Shown here: piece by piece, positions 35,722-46,189 of the stretch
Numbering within the stretch: the first letter of the stretch is position 1
Layout of the letters: each line of letters starts with the position of its first letter
Origin: Thermococcus zilligii AN1
GTDB lineage: Archaea > Methanobacteriota_B > Thermococci > Thermococcales > Thermococcaceae
Direction of reading: 5' to 3'
DNA length: 64,000 bases
Assembly: GCF_000258515.1 (NCBI RefSeq)
Contig: NZ_AJLF01000002.1
Location: 248,001 to 312,000, forward strand
The notes under the pieces: generated by a model
Told to the model about the DNA's origin: nothing
Database searches by the model: none
Seen by the model: only the letters and a program-made list of their open reading frames with translations
Translations under genes and position numbers: made by a program

Positions 35722-38700
35722 TTACCTTAGGGCTTTAACCTGCTCCTGGAGTTCGGAGGAGCTTTCTCTCTCGATTTTCTCAAGCAGGGCGTCCCCGTCA
35801 ATGTAGAACATCTTGATGTAGTGGCCGACTTCTTCGAGGCCCCTGATTCCCTTTTCTATCATCCATTCCAGGATTATCTTTCTCTTTTCACGTTCCAGTT
35901 CGAGCTCGCTCGTGCTCATTCCGGTGTGCCTGGAGAGTTCGTTCAGCACCCTGCTCGGAACCTCGGTTGCGATGAGCTCGTCCTTGGCCGGGTCGTACTT
36001 GTAGAGCTTGTTGAGCTGTATACTCTCTCCCTCTATGCCCGATATCTCGGCTATCTCGGTTACCCTTCTCACCGTTCCCTTCTTTCTGCTGTTGAACCTC
36101 ACCTGCATGAGGATGATGTCGAGGGCTGGGATCATTATTCTCGGGACGCTCATCGGCGGGCTCTCGAGCCTGACTATTGTCTCCCTGGCGCTGTTTGCGT
36201 GGATTGTTCCCATACAGTTAGACACCAGTATCCCGTTGGCCACGTAGTTGTGGTCGTCCTCAACGGTCAGGTCGTAGAGGTATTCTATTCCAAGCTCCTC
36301 GGGTGAGACCTCTTCAACGCTCACAACCTCGTCCCAGTAAACGTCACCCTCAGCTATGAGCTGGAGACGCTTCGCCATGACCCAGGCATCTTCATCGCCG
36401 ATGTCTTTTGCTATCTGCTGGAACGCCAGGGCAATTCCCTTCAAAGCTGAGCGCCGTATCTCGCTCACCCTTCCCTTCTCGACGTGCCTTATGAGGCTCT
36501 CCGAAACCTTTTCTCCGGCGTAATGGGAAGCCAGCTTTGAAAGCTCGCCAACGCTGAGGCCGAGCCTGAGGCGGAGCGGCTCTATCATCCCACCTGAGAC
36601 GGGCACACGGTACGTCCTTCTACCGCGGTAGGCCCTTTTCTCGGTGAGGATTTCGTCGAGCTTTGCCCTCTTCCTTGAATGGCGGAGCGGAATAAGCGAG
36701 CGGAACTTCCTGAGGTCTTCGATGCCACTTATAGTAACGCGGAAGATGTTGCCCTCTTTGTTTTTGACCCGCGTAACGGTGCTTATTATGCCCAGCCTCT
36801 GGAGGGCGTACCAGACCTTTCTCGCAGCGTTTTCGCTCTTGGTCGTGAGGACTATTGAAGGCCCGTTTGGATCAACGTTGCCGTCGGCATCGAAGAGCCC
36901 CGCGAGGAAGTAGCGCATCAGTTCATCGTTGGAGAGGATCAGGTGGGGGACGTCCCAGTTGTCCCTCTTCCCGAGGGGTATCCCAAAGGCCCTTGAGAGG
37001 AAGTTCACGAAGATTCTGGAGCCGTAGGTCACCACTTTGCTCGTTCCGTTGTCCTTTACCATGGGGATGCTTTCGGGCAGGAGATCCGAGAGGGAACCGA
37101 CGAACGCCCCCATGTAATCGGGATCATCAAAGGTTGCGGAGAGGTAGTAGCCGTCCGGGGAGAGGTAACCGTCACCGAGTATTACGCCGAGTGCATAGGC
37201 TAACCGCTCGTCCACTTCTCTGATCAGCTTAACCGGGTTTGAATTAACTGAGAGAAGGAACTGGGCATTCTCTGGCGGTAAGCCATCGTTCGGAACCTTT
37301 ACCATACCTTCTCCGTTGGGGACGAGGTAATAGTCACTTATTCCGGCGTAGACCTCCGGGTTCACTGCGGCTTTTCTCTGCGGCGGCTTCGGCGGGTTGA
37401 GCATAACGGCAACCCTGTCACCGGGTTTGAGCTTTTCGGCCTCCTTCCTCACGACGTCCCCATCTGAGAAAACAAAGAACGGGTGGGTCTTGGTGAGTAT
37501 TACCTCGTTCCCGGTTCTTGTCCTTATCCTCAGGAGCTTTTCGCCCTCTCTAACCCTTCTCCTCCATACCCTCGAAACGACGTGCTTTCCGGCCTTGAGG
37601 TCCGGTCCGACGCTCACGACTTCAAAGCGGTCTTTCTCGTCCAGCTCAACGTATTCTAAATCCTTGTATGTCTTCACTTCACCAGAGTATTTCTCGAAGA
37701 GCTTCTCAATCAGATCTCCAATGAGCTCGAAGCGCCCATCCGAGAGCTGGATGACCGAGAAGTCGTAGAGGGCGCCATTATGTCCCGTGTTCATTGCAGT
37801 GAACATCGTCCTCGCCTCTGGCCCACGGACCTCACCGACGATGATTCTATCAGGGCGCATACGGAGTGTATTCCTCACCAGGTCATCCATAGTTACTTCT
37901 CCCTTCCCTTCGAGGTTGGGAGGCCTCGTCTCCAGCCTCACCCAGTGCTCCACCGGTAGTTGAAGTTCTGCAGTGTCCTCTATGCTGATTACGCGCTCGC
38001 TCGGCGGTATGAACATTGCCAGTGCGTTCAGGGTCGTGGTCTTACCGGAACCGGTCCCACCTGCGACAAGTATGTTTGCAGGCTTTACCCCGAGGCCATC
38101 AACCAGGAGCCATAGAAAAGCGGCAACATCGCTGTTTAGAGTGCCGTACTTTATCAGGTCTATTACCGTTAGGGGATCCTTCTTGAACTTACGGATTGTT
38201 ATTGTGGGCCCATCAAGGCTTATCGGGGGTATTGTGGCATTAACACGGCTTCCATCCGGTAGACGGGCGTCGAGGAGGGGGCTCTGCTGGTCAATCCTTC
38301 TCCCAACTTCCCTGGCGATCCTCTCTATGATGTTCAGGATATCCCTCTCCTCTTTGAACACTATGTTGGTCTTGCACATGTAGAAGCGCCTGTGCCACAC
38401 GTAGACCGGTTTGCTGGTTCCTATGACCATTACTTCCTCGAGGTTGTCGTCCCTCACGAGGGGGTCAAGAAGGCCGTATCCGAGCATGTTCTGGACTATC
38501 ATCTCGGCCAGGACCTCTATTCTCCCTTCGGATAGATTTGGCGCCGCTTCCTTCAGCATTCTCTTGACTTCCCTCATGAATATCTTGCGTCTCTCCTCGT
38601 AATTCGGTATTACGCTCGGGTCTATCTGGATTTCAGTTATTGCCCTTTCCCTGACTCTCTTAAGGAGTTCTTCTTCTTCCCTGGAAAGTTTTGGAAGGCG

Positions 38701-39279
38701 AATTTCGTAAATAGGGACAGGCTCGCCCTTTACCCTTAGAATCCTCACATTACCATAAGCATCCAAGACTTCGGCCCGCCCGGTGTAGGATATCTCTTCA
38801 GGCTTTGTCTCCCCAATTATGGCCTGGAGGCCCAGGGATGCCTTGGGCTTGGGGAGAGGAAGGGGAGGTGCTGTTCTTTCTGGTGTTTGAGGTTTTGCCT
38901 GGCTCGAGTCTCCTCCACCCAGGATTGTTTCAAGAATGTCAACGCCGGATGGCTTTGGTAGTGTTTCTTTTTCCGTTTTTTGTTCTTGAGGAGGGGTTTT
39001 TGTTTTTTCTTCTGTGTCTCCGCCCAGTAATTTTGAAATAATTTCTGCTCCGGACGAGGGTTTTTTCTCTTCCTCCGTCTTTTTGGGAGGTTCCTCCCTT
39101 TTGCCGCCGAGTATCTCCTCTAATGGTGAGGACGACGCCGGTGGCAGCGGAATCTCTTCCCCCTTTTTGTTCTCTTTTTCGAAGATGTTAGCCAGGGGAT
39201 CGCTTTTCCCTCTAAGTATCTCATCTATCCAGGAACTGGAGGTTTCCTTCTTCTTTTTTTCCTCTCCCACAAATCTCAC
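35722..39279 (-). CDS. KlbA-type type II/IV secretion ATPase with intein
   Basis: 1185-residue precursor. Residues 1-150 are a low-complexity, Pro/Glu/Lys-rich tail with repeated ILGG motifs. The ATPase core follows, with Walker A AGGTGSGKTTT (407-417), Asp box ISIEDTAELQLP and Walker B RPDRIIVGEVRGPEA. An intein (503-1021) interrupts the conserved TGHNG-CMGTIHANS segment. The mature protein of about 666 residues powers pilus or secretion assembly with the two T2SF proteins downstream and the DUF515 protein upstream. The start could also be GTG at 39270 (GGGTGAG upstream). Confidence 0.92.
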   Translation of the reverse strand: MRFVGEEKKKKETSSSWIDEILRGKSDPLANIFEKENKKGEEIPLPPASSSPLEEILGGKREEPPKKTEEEKKPSSGAEIISKLLGGDTEEKTKTPPQEQKTEKETLPKPSGVDILETILGGGDSSQAKPQTPERTAPPLPLPKPKASLGLQAIIGETKPEEISYTGRAEVLDAYGNVRILRVKGEPVPIYEIRLPKLSREEEELLKRVRERAITEIQIDPSVIPNYEERRKIFMREVKRMLKEAAPNLSEGRIEVLAEMIVQNMLGYGLLDPLVRDDNLEEVMVIGTSKPVYVWHRRFYMCKTNIVFKEERDILNIIERIAREVGRRIDQQSPLLDARLPDGSRVNATIPPISLDGPTITIRKFKKDPLTVIDLIKYGTLNSDVAAFLWLLVDGLGVKPANILVAGGTGSGKTTTLNALAMFIPPSERVISIEDTAELQLPVEHWVRLETRPPNLEGKGEVTMDDLVRNTLRMRPDRIIVGEVRGPEARTMFTAMNTGHNGALYDFSVIQLSDGRFELIGDLIEKLFEKYSGEVKTYKDLEYVELDEKDRFEVVSVGPDLKAGKHVVSRVWRRRVREGEKLLRIRTRTGNEVILTKTHPFFVFSDGDVVRKEAEKLKPGDRVAVMLNPPKPPQRKAAVNPEVYAGISDYYLVPNGEGMVKVPNDGLPPENAQFLLSVNSNPVKLIREVDERLAYALGVILGDGYLSPDGYYLSATFDDPDYMGAFVGSLSDLLPESIPMVKDNGTSKVVTYGSRIFVNFLSRAFGIPLGKRDNWDVPHLILSNDELMRYFLAGLFDADGNVDPNGPSIVLTTKSENAARKVWYALQRLGIISTVTRVKNKEGNIFRVTISGIEDLRKFRSLIPLRHSRKRAKLDEILTEKRAYRGRRTYRVPVSGGMIEPLRLRLGLSVGELSKLASHYAGEKVSESLIRHVEKGRVSEIRRSALKGIALAFQQIAKDIGDEDAWVMAKRLQLIAEGDVYWDEVVSVEEVSPEELGIEYLYDLTVEDDHNYVANGILVSNCMGTIHANSARETIVRLESPPMSVPRIMIPALDIILMQVRFNSRKKGTVRRVTEIAEISGIEGESIQLNKLYKYDPAKDELIATEVPSRVLNELSRHTGMSTSELELEREKRKIILEWMIEKGIRGLEEVGHYIKMFYIDGDALLEKIERESSSELQEQVKALR
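36217..37773 (-). other. KlbA intein, Ala1 type, with LAGLIDADG endonuclease
   Basis: 519-residue intein, residues 503-1021 of the ATPase. It begins ALYDFSVIQLSDGRF instead of Cys or Ser and ends HNYVANGILVSN, followed by Cys+1. This is the class described for the KlbA intein of Methanocaldococcus, where Cys+1 attacks the N-terminal junction directly. Block B is LTKTHPFFVF. Two LAGLIDADG helices, LAYALGVILGDGYL (about 693-706) and RYFLAGLFDADG (about 789-800), indicate a homing endonuclease. A Cro-like HTH (LGLSVGELSKLAS...VSESLIRHVEKGR, about 907-937) lies between endonuclease and C-terminal splicing domain. Confidence 0.92.
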
Positions 39280-39298
39280 CCGGTTCTACTCCTACCTC

Positions 39299-40603
39299 TC
39301 ACCCGACTACCTCCACTATAGTAAGGGAGTTGTACTGACGCTGTGTAGCATAGAGGATCTTTGGAACGTATATGTCCGGAACTTTTACGATTACCAAGTA
39401 TGGAACACCATACGGAATGTTCATAAGCTGGGTTTCTTTCTCCAGGCTTGTCAGCTTTATTCCGTAGTCTTTGAGCGCTGCCATGAGCTCGTCTGGGTTG
39501 TTGGTCTTGTTGGCGGCAAGAGCCCTCAGAAGTTGGACGAGGTCTACGGAGTAGTAGTACTGGGAGGAGTTCGAGACATTTCCGGACACACTCTGCATGT
39601 TCTCGTTAAGGTTAATGACTCCAGCCGTCGCTGGAATAAGTATGTCTTCAATATAACCCATGTCTGCTATCGTTCCTTCCTCGGTGTATATTCTCACTTT
39701 GTCCCCATTCTTAAGGAATCCACCAACTAACCTCTCCTTCGGGACGAGAAGGGCCAGCCTTACGAACTCCACTTTTCTTACCCTGTACTTCAAAAGTTCA
39801 TTCAGGTCCATCACGGACGTTATGTACCCCTTCGCCTCCGTTTTGGTGAGCATCATTGGTGTGCCGTTGTATTCAAGGATGACATAACTTCCGGGCATAC
39901 TGTTTATCCTGTCCTTGTACACTTCCTGCCAGAGGGAAACCACTATCGGAATTGGGTTGGTTCCGTTAACGTCCTCAATGGACTTGGCGTTCTCCACCTG
40001 GTTGACCAAGCTGTTCTTTGCGTCGAGGATTTTTCCTCTAACGGGAGTTGACACACTCTGCTCCAGAAGCGGCTGGAAGAGAGTGTTTATCTCCTGTATT
40101 TTTTTCTCCTTTGTTCTGTTTAGCTCCCTCTCGAACTCCAGCTGTTTCTGTCTCTCCAGGTCTGCCTCGTATTTCTGCAGAACCTGTGAGTAAGCGGCGT
40201 TTATGTCTATCCTGTTCAGCTCCTCCTTTGACTTGGCCTGGAGTATCTCAGTCCTCAACTGGGAATATGTTTCCCTCCCGTACCCTTTGTCCAGTAACGG
40301 TTTAAACGTCTGGTCCAGAAGCTTTAGCTTTTCCTGTCTTGCGTTTTCAAGTTCGGAGGCTTTTTTATTAGAATACCAAGTATAAACGCCAAACGATGCA
40401 ATTAGGACAAGCGCTATAATGATTGATGCGCCGATGATTATTCTCCTCATTCTCTCCCTTTCCCTCAGGCTCCCGATTCCCCTCCTCGGAAGTCTGGCCC
40501 TGGGTTCGGGTTTAGGTTTGGCCGTTGGAGGGGTCTCGGGTTCTGTAGCGGTCTTTCCCAGTTCTCTCAGGCGCCTAATCTTACTTTCTATATCCTCGGC
40601 CAC
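39299..40603 (-). CDS. DUF515 pilus-assembly-associated membrane protein
   Basis: About 434 residues. Basic, proline-rich cytoplasmic N-terminus (about 1-60), one membrane helix (IIIGASIIIALVLIASFGVYTWY), a coiled-coil extracellular region (about 85-185) and a beta-rich C-terminal domain with a SAF/CpaB-like look (LALLVPKERLVGGFLKNGDKVRIYTEEG). DUF515 genes sit beside archaeal secretion ATPases. It heads the pilus operon. The start is one of several GTG codons (40615, 40612 or 40603); 40603 fits GGTGGTG best. Confidence 0.82.
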   Translation of the reverse strand: MAEDIESKIRRLRELGKTATEPETPPTAKPKPEPRARLPRRGIGSLRERERMRRIIIGASIIIALVLIASFGVYTWYSNKKASELENARQEKLKLLDQTFKPLLDKGYGRETYSQLRTEILQAKSKEELNRIDINAAYSQVLQKYEADLERQKQLEFERELNRTKEKKIQEINTLFQPLLEQSVSTPVRGKILDAKNSLVNQVENAKSIEDVNGTNPIPIVVSLWQEVYKDRINSMPGSYVILEYNGTPMMLTKTEAKGYITSVMDLNELLKYRVRKVEFVRLALLVPKERLVGGFLKNGDKVRIYTEEGTIADMGYIEDILIPATAGVINLNENMQSVSGNVSNSSQYYYSVDLVQLLRALAANKTNNPDELMAALKDYGIKLTSLEKETQLMNIPYGVPYLVIVKVPDIYVPKILYATQRQYNSLTIVEVVG

Positions 40604-40615
40604 TTTGAACACCAC

Positions 40616-40915
40616 CGTGAGAGTTGTGGTTTATACCTTCTCCTTTAGTCTCTTGAACTTCAGACTTTATTTAGATTTCGGTGTGGCCTGTGGAAAGGCT
40701 TAAGACCAGGTAGTGAAAATTCAGGGAAAATGCCGGTTTTCATCTGGAATAGTCCTTGAAGGGCCGAGATCAAGCCCGACGGGACGGACGCGGTATACAC
40801 CTGCGCACTCGCCTCGCCGTTGCCTTATGCCGTAACCTTCCGAAAGGGTATTAAACCGGGTGGGTTAGGCCTTGGCAGAGTAGACGGACGGCGAGACAGT
40901 GATCGGTGATTGGGG
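40616..40915. other. Divergent intergenic region with promoters and nested inverted repeats
   Basis: About 300 bp without a gene. Minus-strand CTAAATAAAG near 40667-40676 could be the TATA box of the pilus operon. Plus-strand GGTATTAAACC near 40847-40857 could serve the GTPase. Nested pairings CTCGCCGT/ACGGCGAG (40813-40820 with 40888-40895), TGCC/GGCA (40821-40824 with 40874-40877) and TAACC/GGTTA (40833-40837 with 40863-40867) could fold an 83-nt RNA directly followed by ACA. No further ORF is convincing. Confidence 0.4.
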
Positions 40916-43092
<2,177 letters not shown>

Positions 43093-43100
43093 AACTTGAA

Positions 43101-43120
43101 AACTTTTTTAAGTTGTTTTT
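43101..43120 (+). terminator. Terminator of Trm14 gene
   Basis: AACTT/AAGTT arms around a TTTT loop, followed by GTTTTT, 9 bp after the stop codon. Confidence 0.55.
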
Positions 43121-43130
43121 CATGATCAGG

Positions 43131-43249
43131 GTATCACGGGAAGCCCGCGGTGGTCATCCTCTTCCCCGGGCCGGTGGCTTTCACAGGCCCTGGCGTGAAC
43201 TACCCTCGAACCCCGGGGAACCGTGGAAGAGCAACCTTCCCGGGGATAC
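43131..43249. ncRNA. Highly structured intergenic element, candidate RNA gene or MITE
   Basis: About 119 bp bounded by GTATC/GATAC and GGGAAG/CTTCCC (43131-43143 with 43236-43249, 11 pairs with a small internal loop). Inside, TTCCCCGGG (43162-43170) can pair with CCCGGGGAA (43212-43220), or CTCTTCC (43159-43165) with GGAAGAG (43225-43231). GGGCC/GGCCC with GTG/CAC forms a hairpin at 43168-43190. The strand cannot be decided. It has no ORF. It may be a stable ncRNA or the solo end of an IS605-type element; GGCGTGAACTACCC (43192-43205) recalls sequence seen near such ends, but this is a weak memory. Confidence 0.45.
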
Positions 43250-43310
43250 TAATTCGTCAAAACGGGGAAAAGGGGAATGCGGTGGCTCCCGGCGAAGCTG
43301 GCTAACAGAA

Positions 43311-43988
43311 TCAGCACAGTATCGAATCCTCCGCTAAAACGTCGAACTCGACCTTTCCAATGCCCTCTATCCAGGCCTCGACCCTGTCACCGTGCCTCAG
43401 CGGGCCGATTCCTGCGGGAGTTCCGGTCGCTATTATATCGCCCGGCTCGAGCGTCATAACGGAGCTTATGTACTCCACAAGCTCAGGAACCTTGAAGACC
43501 ATCTGGCTCGTCCTTCCGAGCTGTCTCAGCTGGCCGTTCACCTTGAGGCCGATTTCGAGGTCATCGATGTTCAGCTCTCTCCTGTCAACGACCCTCGGGC
43601 CGACCGGGGCGAAGGTGTCGAAGCCCTTGGACATCGCCCAGGGGAGACCCTTTTTCCTCGCCTCCTCCTGAAGGTCTCTTGCAGTGATGTCGAGCATTAC
43701 TGTGTAGCCAAGGATATGGTCCATCGCCCTTTCCGCTGGAACACGCTTCGCGCGCTTCCCGATTATCACCGCCAGCTCGACCTCGTGGTCGACCCTCCTG
43801 CTCATCCTCGGAAGGATTATCGGCTCTCCCGGGCCTATCAGCGCGCTTGGGGGTTTAAGGAAGAAGACGGGCTTCTCAGGCACGTCGCTCTCCATCTCCT
43901 TGGCGTGCTCTGCGTAGTTTTTAGCTAAGGCCACTATCTTGCTCGGGCGAAGTTCGTAAAAACCGTCCCTGAACGGAAGGCGAACCAT
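43311..43988 (-). CDS. Fumarylacetoacetate hydrolase family protein
   Basis: 225 residues. FAH fold motifs: KIVALAKNYAEHAKEM, KPPSALIGPGEPIILP, the metal site DHEVELAVIIGKRAKRV, MDHILGYTVMLDITARDLQ and LEPGDIIATGTPAGIGPLRHGD. Family members hydrolyse or decarboxylate acylpyruvates, for example oxaloacetate or fumarylpyruvate, with Mg2+. ATG 43988 follows GGTGGTGATACC. The open frame to 44318 overlaps the divergent membrane gene and is rejected. Substrate not determined. Confidence 0.9.
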   Translation of the reverse strand: MVRLPFRDGFYELRPSKIVALAKNYAEHAKEMESDVPEKPVFFLKPPSALIGPGEPIILPRMSRRVDHEVELAVIIGKRAKRVPAERAMDHILGYTVMLDITARDLQEEARKKGLPWAMSKGFDTFAPVGPRVVDRRELNIDDLEIGLKVNGQLRQLGRTSQMVFKVPELVEYISSVMTLEPGDIIATGTPAGIGPLRHGDRVEAWIEGIGKVEFDVLAEDSILC

Positions 43989-44088
43989 GGTATCACCACC
44001 GGGTCTCGGACGCGGGGCGTTAAAGCTTTTCCCTACGAGGGGAAAAAGTAATAAGCTCCATGCCCACCTAAGTGTTGGGGTGGTCGCC

Positions 44089-44895
44089 ATGAAAAAGGTG
44101 CTCGTTAAGGAGAATCCCTCGGGTGTTATGGTCGCTGGGGCGCTCTTCACGGTCGTTTTCATAATAACGTCCCTTTCGATACTCAGCCTGGCATCATCTT
44201 TCGTGCCCTCCTGGTTTGTCCTCCCCTTCGTCATTGTTCCCCTGCTGATCTTGGGGGTTATACTCGGGACGGGCGCGAGAATCCTCGGCGGCGGGAAGAA
44301 AGCCTCGTCCCTGTTCAATGAGGCTTCCCTGACTGAAACTTCTGTGGCTTTTCCCGAGGAAGTTGAATACGAGCTGGGCAGGGTCTTCCTCGAGGGCTAC
44401 TGGGGCTATGAACACACCACAACGAGCTCGGGAGGTAGTAACAGGAGCTACCGCACCAGGAGGAGGTTCAGCGTCGAGAAAAAGGGCCGTGGCCTTGAGG
44501 TGAGGCTTCCCGAGGGCCCCTTCCGCGTTGAGCTCCATCAGGACGGCACCGGGACCATTGAGGCGCCTGCGTTGAGGATCAGTGGCGGCAGGTACGATGA
44601 GGTCGGCTCTAATGGTATATGGCGGAAGGTCGCGGAGGGGAGTACCTTTGACTTCACCTTTTCAACCCTCCCGGAGGAGAAAACTGTGATATTCTCGCAC
44701 TATGACTCAATTACGCCCCGCTCGATACTCGAAAAGCTGTGGGGTGGGCCCGTTGTCATGGGGCACGGAACCTTTGAGCTCAGGGCCGTCCTGGATATTC
44801 CCCTGGGGAAGGACGTTGTTGAAACTGGCATTTTTAAGGTCGAGTTTGGGAAGGAAACTGACGAAAAAATGGGCACTAAGGAAGAAAGAGGTTAG
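44089..44895 (+). CDS. Membrane protein, unknown function
   Basis: 268 residues. Two N-terminal membrane segments (GVMVAGALFTVVFIITSLSIL, WFVLPFVIVPLLILGVILGTG) are followed by a soluble beta-rich domain of about 190 residues with a basic serine-rich loop (TTTSSGGSNRSYRTRRR). No family recognised. GGGGTGGTCGCC precedes the ATG. It converges with trpS and overlaps its end by 4 bp. Confidence 0.7.
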   Translation: MKKVLVKENPSGVMVAGALFTVVFIITSLSILSLASSFVPSWFVLPFVIVPLLILGVILGTGARILGGGKKASSLFNEASLTETSVAFPEEVEYELGRVFLEGYWGYEHTTTSSGGSNRSYRTRRRFSVEKKGRGLEVRLPEGPFRVELHQDGTGTIEAPALRISGGRYDEVGSNGIWRKVAEGSTFDFTFSTLPEEKTVIFSHYDSITPRSILEKLWGGPVVMGHGTFELRAVLDIPLGKDVVETGIFKVEFGKETDEKMGTKEERG

Positions 44896-46046
44896 CCCTT
44901 CAGTGCCTCAGGAATTGCCCTATCCCACTGCTCTCTGGCTAACTCGCCGGTGTACTTGAACTTCTCGACCTGCTTTTCGGCCTTCTTTCTCCTCTCCTGG
45001 TGCTCCCTGAGGAACTCCTGGACGCGCTCAATCAGCTCGCGCTTGCACTGGCCGCAGAGGAGTTCACCGCCCTTGCAGGCCCTGTAGCGCTCCATGAGCT
45101 TCTCGTCATCCGGCTCGAAGAATATCTCGAACCACTTGAAGACGACGCACTTCTCAGGCTCTCCCCCCTTCTCCCTCTGCTCCTTCGCCGTGGCCCTTCC
45201 GCCCGTTAGGGCAAAATTCCATATCTTCTTGCCGGCTTCCTCGGGATCGTCCGTGAGGTAGACGGCAGTTTCCGGTTTAGAGGCGCTCATCTTGCCGCCG
45301 AGGCTGGTTAAGCCTGGCACGAACTTGGAGTGGATTGCCGCGGTCTTGTAGTAGCCGAGGCTCTCCGCGAAGTCCCTCTGGAGCCTCCAGTAGGGGTCCT
45401 GGTCTATGGCCGCCGGGATGAGACAGCGCTTCTTCTCAAAGAAGGTCGGTGCCGCCTGTATGGCCGGGTAGAAGATCATCCCGATCTTGCTCTGCTCGTT
45501 GAAGCCGAAAACTGCCTTGGCCATCGAGAAGTTTATTTTCTTGGCTATTGGGATCGCCATCTCGTAGATCTTCGTGAACTCGCTGTTCTGGAAGATGAAC
45601 GTCTTATCGGGGTCGAAGCCAACGGCTATTATGTCGAGGATGTTGTCGTAGGCCCATTGCTTGGTCTCTTCAAAGCCCAGCGTCTCCTTGAAGAGGAACT
45701 TCTCGTCGTCGGTTACCTGGATGTAGAGGTTCACATCGAACTTCTCCTGGAGCCATTTCGTCGCGAAGAACGGTATTATGTGGCCTATGTGCATTGGCCC
45801 GCTCGGGCCCCTGCCCGTGTAGAGGAAGAAGCCCTTCCCGCTCTCGTAGTCCTCTAAAACCCTGTCGTAGTCCCTGTGCGAAAAGAAAAAGCGCCTCCTG
45901 AAGAATATCGGCAGTTCGCTCTTCGTCAGCTCGGCGGTCTTCTGGATCAGCTCTTCCGTGAGCGGGCTCGTTCCGAACTCAACTATCAGCCTGTCGTAGT
46001 CCACTACACCCTCGACTTCCCAGGGGGTAACTTTAAAGTCCTCCAT
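44892..46046 (-). CDS. trpS: Tryptophanyl-tRNA synthetase
   Basis: 384-residue class I synthetase of the archaeal/eukaryotic type. HIGH motif GPMHIGHIIPF (about 81-91) and KMSKS variant KMSASKPE (about 252-259) are present, with YIQVTDDEKFLFKETLGFEE and AAIHSKFVPGLTSLGG as TrpRS-specific segments. A short cysteine motif CKGGELLCGQCKRE lies in the C-terminal anticodon-binding part. The gene is monocistronic. Confidence 0.96.
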   Translation of the reverse strand: MEDFKVTPWEVEGVVDYDRLIVEFGTSPLTEELIQKTAELTKSELPIFFRRRFFFSHRDYDRVLEDYESGKGFFLYTGRGPSGPMHIGHIIPFFATKWLQEKFDVNLYIQVTDDEKFLFKETLGFEETKQWAYDNILDIIAVGFDPDKTFIFQNSEFTKIYEMAIPIAKKINFSMAKAVFGFNEQSKIGMIFYPAIQAAPTFFEKKRCLIPAAIDQDPYWRLQRDFAESLGYYKTAAIHSKFVPGLTSLGGKMSASKPETAVYLTDDPEEAGKKIWNFALTGGRATAKEQREKGGEPEKCVVFKWFEIFFEPDDEKLMERYRACKGGELLCGQCKRELIERVQEFLREHQERRKKAEKQVEKFKYTGELAREQWDRAIPEALKG

Positions 46047-46189
46047 TCAAAGCACCTCCGTTTCGAGGAAAGTACAGAATAGCCGGTCAGGGAAGGGTAG
46101 ACTTCACCAGGACCAAAGACGACCACCGCGCATGGGGTGGAAATGGGGGGAAGCAAATTTAAAGTTTTTGGAGAGGCAGGGGGATTGCG

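Noticed and set aside
43131-43249. RNase P RNA or SRP RNA
   Set aside because: Too short for either, and the conserved cores of those RNAs were not seen.
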